Translations under genes and position numbers: made by a program
Part shown: one piece after another, positions 1 through 5,948 of the stretch
Layout of the letters: each line of letters opens with the position of its first letter
Position numbering within the stretch: position 1 is the stretch's first letter
NCBI GenBank assembly: GCA_021413595.1
Contig: JAIOQD010000168.1
Coordinates: 1 to 7,238 of the forward strand
Source: Bacteroidota bacterium
GTDB taxonomy: Bacteria > Bacteroidota > Bacteroidia > 2-12-FULL-35-15
Reading direction: 5' to 3'
DNA: 7,238 nt
Notes under the pieces: generated by a model
Databases searched by the model: none
Seen by the model: the letters and a program-made list of their open reading frames with translations, nothing else
Told to the model about the DNA's origin: nothing

Positions 1-777
1 TGATACATTTTTATAACACGTATTATTAAGCAGCAGTCCGTTTCTTGCATGGTCGGTTGAAGGGTTTGTACTAATCTGATAATTCCCTGCAATATCAATA
101 CCTATATTTGTATTATCATGGACCTCGCAATTTTTTATTGTAAACCCATCAACGTTCCCATCTAAGGTCATCGCTTCGCTGAATCCTAAAATATTATTAA
201 AAACCTTACAGCTATCGATAGTAATATTTGTAATTCCACCATCTCTACCGTATGCAATAAAACTTTGTGCATTATTGCCGGATGTAGGAATAGTTAAAGG
301 ATCCGTTGTGCAGTTAATATTTTTTATAGTGATGTTTTTAAAAGAAAGTTCAGTGGAAGTATTTATTCCGGTAGTTTCTATCAGTATCCCTTGAGCATCA
401 TTTACAGTAAGGTTTTGGATAGTAAGATTTTGGAAATTCAAAAAGCTTTTATTTGTGAGGGTGAGCATGGTTGTTCCACTTGTGCCTGTACCATCAATCA
501 AAACAATATCATTTAAGTAGTTTTTTAGTGTGATGAAATTGCCAGGGGTTCCGCTAATATTTATAATAATATTTTCGTTGTAAGTTCCGGCTTTAATTTG
601 TACGATGCTATTTGGTATTGCAGCATTGCATGCTTTTTGAATGGTTTTCCAGGCGGTGGCTAAACTTGTTCCATTATTGAGGTCATTTCCGTTTGTAGCA
701 TCCACAAAATAATTTGTTTGAGCAGATGTATTAATGAATGTTAATAAAGCAATTAGAATGACGATTATGTTTTTCAT
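1..777 (-). CDS. Secreted right-handed beta-helix (pectate-lyase-like/DUF1565-type) protein, C-terminus beyond window
   Basis: The frame is open from an ATG at 777 to the left edge, giving 259 residues with no stop. The start is supported by a clear Sec signal peptide (MKNIIVILIALLTFINTSA, probable cleavage before QTNYF). Residues about 23-52 read YFVDATNGND then GTSLATAWKTIQKA, the usual N-terminal signature of DUF1565/parallel beta-helix surface proteins. After that come short, irregular beta-strand repeats rich in Asn, Ile and Thr (for example FLNFQNLTIQNLTV, NITIDSCKVFNN, GFTIKNCEVHDN), typical of right-handed beta-helix rungs with Asn ladders. The family includes polysaccharide lyases, other carbohydrate-active proteins and adhesins; no catalytic residue can be assigned in the visible part. 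It should act in the periplasm or at the cell surface. A T9SS sorting domain may lie beyond the edge, but that is inference. It lies 98 bp downstream of the sensor gene on the same strand. Confidence 0.85.
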   Translation of the reverse strand, partial: MKNIIVILIALLTFINTSAQTNYFVDATNGNDLNNGTSLATAWKTIQKACNAAIPNSIVQIKAGTYNENIIINISGTPGNFITLKNYLNDIVLIDGTGTSGTTMLTLTNKSFLNFQNLTIQNLTVNDAQGILIETTGINTSTELSFKNITIKNINCTTDPLTIPTSGNNAQSFIAYGRDGGITNITIDSCKVFNNILGFSEAMTLDGNVDGFTIKNCEVHDNTNIGIDIAGNYQISTNPSTDHARNGLLLNNTCYKNVS

Positions 778-875
778 TTTGAGTGAAAAAAAAATTAAAA
801 TTAATTCATCATGGTTTAAAAGCTGTGCGTTTCTTAATTATGGTATTAATTAGGACTGTTCCCCGTTTTTAAATA

Positions 876-3800
876 TTAATATCTTACTCCAATAACACAT
901 ACATCATCTACCTGTTCGATAGTTCCTTTCCAGTCCTCAAACATTTTATCAATGATAAGCAGTTGCTCTTTCATTTGTTTGTCTTGTATGCCTAACAATA
1001 ATTTTCTCATTTTTAAGGCTTTGAATTTTTTTCCTTTCGCCCCTCCAAACTGATCAACATAACCATCGGTAAAAATGTAAATACTATCGCCTTTTTGCAA
1101 TGGGATCAAATGATTGGTGAAAGGATTGTTTTCAGGGTATTTACCTATCGGTTGTTTGTTTGGTTTGTATTCAGTTAAAATACCATTGCGAATTATCCAA
1201 AGAGGATTATTTGCTCCGGCCCATTGCAATTGATTTGTTTTATTATTTAAAGTATAAAGCGAAATGTCCATTCCGTCCTTTACTTCATCATTACTTTTTT
1301 CAAATTGCTCAATAACCAGTTCACGTGTTTTATTTAATATTTTATCAGGTTCAATTAATTCGAATTCACGCAATGCCCTATTAAGTGCATTATTACAAAC
1401 AACACTAACCATTGCTCCCGGCACTCCATGCCCGGTACAATCGGCAGCTGCAATGAAAATCACATCCCCTTGTTCTGCTCCAAGGTGCGACTTAACTTCC
1501 TCGATCCAGTAAAAATCTCCGGCAACAATATCTTTTGGTTTGTATAATATAAATGAATCGGGCAACCATTTTTTTACCGACTTATCTGATGGTAAAATTG
1601 CTTCTTGTATTCGTTTTGCATAGGTAATACTATCTAAAATTTCTTTTTGTTTTTTCTCCACTAAATTTCTTTGCGTTTCTGCTTCATCTTTTTGATGAAC
1701 CACTTCCGCTGTTCTTTCTATAATTGTTTTCTCCAGTTGTTTTTTAGCTTCATGCAATGAGGCTGTTCTCCAACGGTAAAAACTATAAAGTGAAATAAGA
1801 ATGAATAAGCCAATAAGGGAGCGGAACCACCATGTTTTTGACCAGTGCGGCCGAATTGTAAAAGGGTAATTAAACTCATTGCTCCACATACCCTCACTGT
1901 TCATTGCTTTTACTTTAAAGGTATAAGAACCATTTGGTAAGTTACCATAAGGAGCGTCTGTACGGCTTGTTAGTACACTCCAGTTCTCGTCATAACCTTC
2001 TAATTTATATTGATATTTTACTTTTTTGCTTTGCTTTTGGGTGATACCAATAAAATTAAAAGTCAGATAATTATTATTATAAGCTAAACTTAAATTTTTT
2101 GGTAAGCCGTACCAATTATCAACTTTATCAAAATCAAAACCTGCTACAATAACACCATTACCAAGTGTTAAGGAAGTATCTTTGTTTTCTTCAAAAACTG
2201 CCCAGGCAATATTTTCGTTAAAAAGTTCTATGTTTGTTAATTGAATATTTGGAGGTGTATTATCTGATTTTTCTCCTTCGGCATGGAAAGCTGTTAGTCT
2301 GTCGTTTGCGCCTATCCAGATTGTTCCTTTTTTATCCTCAAGTATTGCATTAGCATTACAGCCGATACCTAAAAAACCATCCTGATACGTATAGTTTTTA
2401 AATAAGAGTTGCTGTTCGTTGCCTGACTTAGTGTACATTTTATTAAGTCTGGTCAAATAATCATTGGTTAATTTACTAAGTCCAAAACGGGTGCCAAACC
2501 AAAAATTTCCATTTTTGTCTTCCAATATCGACAAAACAACGTTGTTACTCAGGCCTTCTTTTTCAGTGAAATGTGTAAAATTTTTCCCATCATATTTACT
2601 CACTCCTCCACCGGAAGTTCCGAACCATAAATTTCCATTTTTATCTTCAATCATCGAGAAAACAAAATTATTACTGAGCCCTTCTTTCTCTGTAAAACGA
2701 GTGAATGATGCTTTTTGCAGAAGTCCTTTTTCTTCGTTTATTGTTAGTTTGCATACACCACCACCATAAGTGCCGAACCAAAGATCTCCGTTTTTGTCTT
2801 CAAGTATCGAAAAAACAACATTGTTGCTAAGGCCTTCTTTATTAGTATAATTTGTAAAAGATCTAACAAATTTACCCTTTACTTTTTTCAGGTCCTGTTG
2901 TGATCCAGAGTATAGTTTCTCCCCATTTTCTATGGCATCAACTCTGTTCCCATCATATTTACAAACGCCTCCACCTTCAGTTCCAAACCAAAGGTTTCCT
3001 TTTGTATCCTCCTTCATGCACCGGACACTGCTATTGCACAATCCTTGTTTATCGGTATAATGAGAGAAGGATTTTCCATCATATTTAAAAACACCGCCAC
3101 CACTGGAACCAAACCAAAAATTTCCTCTTTTATCTTTTAGCATGGACCATATTAAATTGTTGCCAAGGCCTTCTTTAGAGGTGAAATGAGTAAAGGATTT
3201 CCCATCATATTTACTCAAACCTCCTCCATTGGTGCCAAACCAAAGGTTGCCGTTTTCTTCTTCCAGAATAGAAAAAACAGCATTACTGGTTAATCCTTCT
3301 TTTTTAGTAAAATGAGTAAATGTTTTTCCATCGTATTTGGTTAAACCGCCACCATAAGCTCCGAACCAAAGGTTTCCGCTTTTGTCCTCCAGCATTGTAT
3401 AAACAAGATTATTGTTAAGCCCATCCGTATCTGTAAAGTGAGTAAATGATTTGCCATCGTATTTATTAAGGCCCCCGCCAAAGGTTCCGAACCAAAGATT
3501 TCCGTTGACATCTTTTAAACTACAGGATAAATAATTGCTGCTCAGCCCTTGTTCAGTGGTGAAAGTTGTAAATGTTTTCCCATCATATTTACTCAAGCCT
3601 CCCGTGGTGCTGAACCAGAGGTTGCCTTCTTTGTCTTCTAAAATATTTCTGACATCATTATCACAAAGTCCCTCCATTACTGAAAAATGGAAAAAAGATT
3701 TCCCATCATATTTTATTACCCCTTCGCCTTCGGTGCCAAACCAAAGATTTCCATTTTTGTCTTTTGCGCTGGATACAACAGGTTTGTCAGTTAGTCCCTC

Positions 3801-4526
3801 CTTTTCAGAATAAATAGTAAAATATTTTCCATCGTATTTACCGAGTCCTCCACCATTAAAGCCGAACCATAGATTTCCGTTAGTGTCTTCTATCATTGAC
3901 GCGATAATATTGCTCAATCCATCTTTTTCATCAAAATGTGTAAAATATTTTCCATCATATTTTGTTACTCCACCACCATAGGTGGCAAACCAAAGGTTTC
4001 CGTTTCTATCTTCCAACATTGCTAAAACAGAATTGTTACTTAGTCCTTCGTTCTCGGTAAAATGAGTAAAATGTTTTCCATCATATTTACTGAGCCCACC
4101 ACCGGCTGTACCTAGCCAAAGGTTTCCGAATTTATCCTGAAGCATACAATTAATATTGCCATGTTTTAAACCTTGTAATTTTCCGAACGAACTAAAGTTT
4201 TGAGGGTTTTGATCTTTGGTAGAGGCGTCTTTGGTAATTATTACTTCTGGGATACCGGCAACAAAAGGGCTATCTACAACAGGTATCATTTTGGGAACAG
4301 AAAAAATTCCGCTACCCGGTGTTCTTACTTGTGGTGAATCTGCTAAAATAATTATAGGATCACCAGCAATGTGAACGTTGGTGTTTGTGAGTATTATTTG
4401 TGGTTTGCCGGACTGTACAACTTTTGGTGCGCCTGCCGTAACAACTGATGGTGCTTTAATACTATCTAAAGGTGCGGTATATTTTCCTGTTGAGTACAGG
4501 AAAAAAGAAAAAAAACAATTCCACAT
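876..4526 (-). CDS. Two-component-type propeller sensor fused to a SpoIIE/PP2C Ser/Thr phosphatase
   Basis: This 1216-residue frame encodes a transmembrane receptor with a phosphatase output. Residues about 21-105 are a Pro/Val/Ile-rich linker. Residues about 118-750 hold 14 Reg_prop blades of about 42 residues (core GNLWFGTxGGGLSKYDGK, linker THFTEKEGLSNN), enough for two 7-bladed propellers. Blades 10 and 11 carry insertions and blade 13 lacks the KYDGK turn. A Y_Y_Y domain (about 812-890) is followed by one membrane helix (about 899-917), a coiled coil (about 921-970) and a SpoIIE/PP2C domain (about 975-1216). The metal-binding acidic residues expected of active PP2C enzymes are present: D1004 in VAGDFYW, D1029 in AADCTGHG, D1154 in FTDGYVD and D1207/D1208 in QVDDVCVIG. 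By family knowledge it would sense an extracytoplasmic ligand and dephosphorylate a partner-switching protein; none is encoded nearby. The ATG at 4526 is doubtful: it gives a poor N-terminus (MWNCFFSFFLYSTGK), and a better leader begins at 4552 in another frame. The gene may therefore be frameshifted. The domain calls are secure; the ligand is unknown. Confidence 0.93.
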   Translation of the reverse strand: MWNCFFSFFLYSTGKYTAPLDSIKAPSVVTAGAPKVVQSGKPQIILTNTNVHIAGDPIIILADSPQVRTPGSGIFSVPKMIPVVDSPFVAGIPEVIITKDASTKDQNPQNFSSFGKLQGLKHGNINCMLQDKFGNLWLGTAGGGLSKYDGKHFTHFTENEGLSNNSVLAMLEDRNGNLWFATYGGGVTKYDGKYFTHFDEKDGLSNIIASMIEDTNGNLWFGFNGGGLGKYDGKYFTIYSEKEGLTDKPVVSSAKDKNGNLWFGTEGEGVIKYDGKSFFHFSVMEGLCDNDVRNILEDKEGNLWFSTTGGLSKYDGKTFTTFTTEQGLSSNYLSCSLKDVNGNLWFGTFGGGLNKYDGKSFTHFTDTDGLNNNLVYTMLEDKSGNLWFGAYGGGLTKYDGKTFTHFTKKEGLTSNAVFSILEEENGNLWFGTNGGGLSKYDGKSFTHFTSKEGLGNNLIWSMLKDKRGNFWFGSSGGGVFKYDGKSFSHYTDKQGLCNSSVRCMKEDTKGNLWFGTEGGGVCKYDGNRVDAIENGEKLYSGSQQDLKKVKGKFVRSFTNYTNKEGLSNNVVFSILEDKNGDLWFGTYGGGVCKLTINEEKGLLQKASFTRFTEKEGLSNNFVFSMIEDKNGNLWFGTSGGGVSKYDGKNFTHFTEKEGLSNNVVLSILEDKNGNFWFGTRFGLSKLTNDYLTRLNKMYTKSGNEQQLLFKNYTYQDGFLGIGCNANAILEDKKGTIWIGANDRLTAFHAEGEKSDNTPPNIQLTNIELFNENIAWAVFEENKDTSLTLGNGVIVAGFDFDKVDNWYGLPKNLSLAYNNNYLTFNFIGITQKQSKKVKYQYKLEGYDENWSVLTSRTDAPYGNLPNGSYTFKVKAMNSEGMWSNEFNYPFTIRPHWSKTWWFRSLIGLFILISLYSFYRWRTASLHEAKKQLEKTIIERTAEVVHQKDEAETQRNLVEKKQKEILDSITYAKRIQEAILPSDKSVKKWLPDSFILYKPKDIVAGDFYWIEEVKSHLGAEQGDVIFIAAADCTGHGVPGAMVSVVCNNALNRALREFELIEPDKILNKTRELVIEQFEKSNDEVKDGMDISLYTLNNKTNQLQWAGANNPLWIIRNGILTEYKPNKQPIGKYPENNPFTNHLIPLQKGDSIYIFTDGYVDQFGGAKGKKFKALKMRKLLLGIQDKQMKEQLLIIDKMFEDWKGTIEQVDDVCVIGVRY
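2301..4175 (-). repeat. Tandem array of 14 propeller-blade repeats, about 126 bp each, inside the sensor gene
   Basis: The coding strand carries 14 tandem copies of a unit of about 42 codons. On the plus strand they appear as recurring blocks such as ccatcatattta followed by accaaaggtttcc. Most units are 41-43 codons; those covering residues about 497-565 (blade 10) and 566-616 (blade 11) are longer. Similarity remains visible at the DNA level across blades. That suggests recent duplication or gene conversion, and it could also cause collapse in short-read assembly. Confidence 0.85.
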
Positions 4527-4552
4527 ATTATTGCAACTATTTTACTTTTCAT
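4466..4552 (-). other. Out-of-frame lipoprotein signal peptide, probable true start of the sensor gene
   Basis: An ATG at 4552 opens a 28-codon frame ending at TAG (4466-4468). It encodes MKSKIVAIICG, then a hydrophobic stretch and the lipobox FLFSC followed by TQQ. This is a textbook Bacteroidota lipoprotein leader: two lysines, a hydrophobic core, and a Cys preceded by Leu-Phe-Ser. It overlaps the start of the 1216-residue frame but is displaced from it. Adding one base at the A4 run on the coding strand (plus-strand 4482-4485) would join it as SCTQQEKYTAPLDS. Adding one base at either T run (plus-strand A6 at 4501-4506 or A8 at 4508-4515) would also restore the frame, but would replace the lipobox with a hydrophobic anchor. 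The leader is seen directly; that it belongs to the sensor is inference. Confidence 0.7.
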
Positions 4553-4613
4553 TTTTACAATGCCATTTTTCGCTTCTAAGATAATAAAATATTTATAGCT
4601 GAAGATACCCTGA

Positions 4614-4648
4614 CAAAACTAATATTATAAGGCAAGGACATTGTGCAA
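4614..4648 (-). promoter_or_regulatory. Possible Bacteroidota-type promoter for the sensor gene
   Basis: On the minus strand, 4621-4614 reads TAGTTTTG, an exact match to the Bacteroidota -7 consensus TAnnTTTG. It lies about 60 bp upstream of the ATG at 4552. A TTG that could serve as the -33 element sits at 4648-4646, but the spacer of 24 bases is longer than the usual 19-21 or so. The -7 match is seen directly; promoter function is inference, and the weak spacing keeps confidence low. Confidence 0.35.
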
Positions 4649-4651
4649 TGT
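4638..4651. promoter_or_regulatory. Operator-like palindrome upstream of the sensor gene
   Basis: The sequence ACATTGTGCAATGT has perfect 6-base arms (ACATTG/CAATGT) around a 2-base centre. It overlaps the candidate -33 TTG of the sensor promoter, where a regulator could bind. A 14-bp palindrome can arise by chance in AT-rich DNA, and no regulator gene is present in the window. Confidence 0.2.
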
Positions 4652-4718
4652 GCTTTATAGGCTTCTCGGTTTTCTGATGTAAGAATAAGGGTAGGAATGT
4701 TTTATCTTCTGTTATCCC

Positions 4719-5687
4719 GTGGTGCAACAAGAACAGAAGTACATTCACGATGGGTATCAACATATAGTTGATATTGATTTGAAGAACTTCTTTGACGAAG
4801 TAAACCATAGTTTACTGCTTCAATTGTTGTATAACAAAGTGAAATGCGAAACCACGTTACGCCTGATTCGCAAATGGTTGAGAGCACCGATTCTTATAAA
4901 CGGAGTACTCTCCAAACGCAGCAAGGGCGTTCCACAGGGCAGTCCGTTAAGTCCATTACTATCCAACATCGTATTACACGAACTGGACAAAGAACTGGAA
5001 AAACGAGGTTGTAAGTATGTACGCTATGCCGATGATTTTAGTGTCTATACCAAATCAAAAAGCGAAGCAAGAAAAATCGGGAACACAATTTTTCTTTTCT
5101 TAAAGAACAAGTTGCAACTACCCATAAACCTTGAAAAGAGTGGCATACGCAAACCAGTGAACTTCGAGATACTTGGCTACCGATTTGTACCCACGTATCA
5201 AAAAGGAGCGAAAGGTCAGTATCAACTGGTAGTGTCGGAGAAAAGCTGGAAAGCGCTAAAAGAAAAACTCAAACGAATAACTCGCAAAACCACAGCAAGT
5301 AGCCTGAGCGAACGTATTACCAATCTGAAAGAAATACAAAGAGGATTGATAAATTATTTCCGCATGGGAAGCATTTATGGCAAACTCAAAGAACTGGACG
5401 GTTGGCTGCGTAACCGCTTACGCTACTGTATATGGCATGATTGGAAGAAACCCGAAAGGAAAAGGAAAAACCTGATACGATTGGGAGTTGACCAACACCA
5501 TGCTTATCAATGGAGCAGAACGAGAATGGGAGGGTGGCGAGTGGCACAAAGTCCTATTTTGATAACCACGATCACATTAAAAAGGTTAGAAAAGAAAGGG
5601 TATGAATCAATGCTTGATTATTACTTTAAAGTAGCTCCACAATTCAATGAACCGCTGTATGCGAGACCCGCATATACAGTGGTGTGA
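4719..5687 (+). pseudogene. ltrA: Group II intron reverse transcriptase/maturase, N-terminally truncated
   Basis: An open frame of 322 residues begins at tandem GTG codons. RT motif 3 is DIDLKNFFDEVNHS (about 18-31, catalytic D20). Motif 4 is GVPQGSPLSPLLSN (70-83) and motif 5 has the active-site YADD (103-106). Later come the NLEKSG (137-142) and EILGYRF (150-156) motifs. The maturase X/GIIM domain covers about 180-300 (LINYFRMG, WLRNRLRYCIWHDWKK, HAYQWSRTRMGGWRVA). No HNH endonuclease follows. Intact proteins of this family are usually about 420-500 residues, so motifs RT0-RT2 are missing. The GTG start is an artefact of the truncation rather than a real initiation site. The stop codon lies just after the domain V hairpin, so the last codons overlap the ribozyme. 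The catalytic residues that remain are intact, but without the fingers region reverse transcription activity is unlikely. No trace of the missing part was seen upstream. Confidence 0.88.
5651..5683 (+). ncRNA. Group II intron domain V (catalytic hairpin)
   Basis: The lower helix pairs ACCGCTGTAT (5651-5660) with ATACAGTGGT (5674-5683), 10 pairs including one G-U. A 2-base bulge (AT, 5672-5673) sits on the 3' side. A 3-bp upper helix GCG/CGC (5661-5663 with 5669-5671) carries a 5-base loop, AGACC. This is the domain V plan: lower helix, 3' dinucleotide bulge, short upper helix. Aligned to the usual AGCCGUAU strand, the catalytic triad position reads CGC (5653-5655), a known variant of AGC. It overlaps the last codons of the RT frame. 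Confidence 0.75.
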
Positions 5688-5732
5688 GAGGCGCACTCCG
5701 TCAGGTAATACTGGCGGAGCCGTCTACTCGAT
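5686..5732 (+). ncRNA. Group II intron domain VI with bulged branch-point A
   Basis: GAG (5686-5688) pairs with CTC (5727-5729), and AGGCG (5689-5693) pairs with CGTCT (5721-5725), leaving A5726 bulged. An upper 9-bp stem, CTCCGTCAG/CTGGCGGAG (5696-5704 with 5711-5719), carries the loop GTAATA. The bulged A lies 6-7 bases before the likely 3' splice site (GAT or GATT, 5730-5733), as expected for the lariat nucleophile. It begins two bases after domain V. The pairing is seen directly; the exact 3' end is uncertain by one base. Confidence 0.72.
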
Positions 5733-5807
5733 TAGTGGCTGCCCTATTTCTTTTTCGTTCACTGTTAGTTCTTACCACAACGGTCGGTTTGGGTGCGATT
5801 GCTTGGC

Positions 5808-5862
5808 AGCTCTTTTGCATTTTTTTGTTTAGCATTGCAGGGTGGAAAAATGCAAATGTGCT
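5808..5862. repeat. Inverted repeat/hairpin in the gap between convergent genes
   Basis: TTTGCATTTTT (5814-5824) and AAAAATGCAAA (5846-5856) form a perfect 11-bp stem with a 21-base spacer. An AGC/GCT pair (5808-5810 with 5860-5862) extends it across a 3-by-3 internal loop. It lies between the intron 3' end and the stop of the VCBS-repeat gene, in a stretch (5733-5948) with no convincing gene. A short direct repeat, CAAATGTGC/CAAATGCGC (5853-5861 and 5865-5873), overlaps its right arm. It may end transcription or be a dispersed intergenic repeat; no run of T follows it on either strand as in a classic terminator. Confidence 0.5.
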
Positions 5863-5948
5863 ACCAAATGCGCTGGACCTTTTCTTTTGTCTACACTAAA
5901 CCAAGTCCTTTAAGCACAGATCGTAACATAGAAGGTCATAAAATAAAC

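Larger units (their letters stand above)
4717..5732 (+). mobile_element. 5'-truncated group II intron remnant
   Basis: The segment contains, in order, the C-terminal two thirds of a group II intron reverse transcriptase/maturase, a ribozyme domain V hairpin and a domain VI hairpin with a bulged branch-point A. The 3' end falls at about 5732, just after CTCGAT. The left boundary is put at 4717-4719 because protein similarity begins there and the upstream codons (a stop at 4692-4694, then unrelated residues) do not encode RT. Ribozyme domains I-III, the usual 5' GUGYG start and the first RT motifs are missing. Loss of the 5' end with a complete 3' end is what incomplete target-primed reverse transcription would leave; a later deletion is the alternative. 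GC is visibly higher than in the neighbours (hand count 30/60 at 4921-4980 against 19/60 at 3301-3360). It is inserted opposite to the flanking genes. Confidence 0.8.

Noticed and set aside
778..875. Rho-independent terminator or separate promoter between the sensor and beta-helix genes
   Set aside because: Only a weak 5-bp AT-rich inverted repeat is present, with no GC-rich stem, and there is no TAnnTTTG box on the minus strand.
2464..4130. Regularly spaced repeats resembling a CRISPR-like or satellite array
   Set aside because: The period of about 126 bp matches 42-codon Reg_prop blades in one open minus-strand frame; the plus-strand open frames here are antisense shadows of the repeats.
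4638..4660. Possible group II intron 5' end (GTGC-like) upstream of the RT remnant
   Set aside because: The GTGC occurrences are part of the short palindrome, and no domain I helices or coding remnant follow before the RT similarity starts at about 4717.
4593..4887. Two short minus-strand open frames upstream of the sensor gene
   Set aside because: They lie antisense to the RT remnant or in the promoter region, lack any domain, and use no convincing start.
4717..5687. A retron or diversity-generating RT rather than a group II intron RT
   Set aside because: The maturase X/GIIM domain and the domain V and VI hairpins immediately downstream identify it as a group II intron protein; no template/variable repeat or msr-msd structure is seen.
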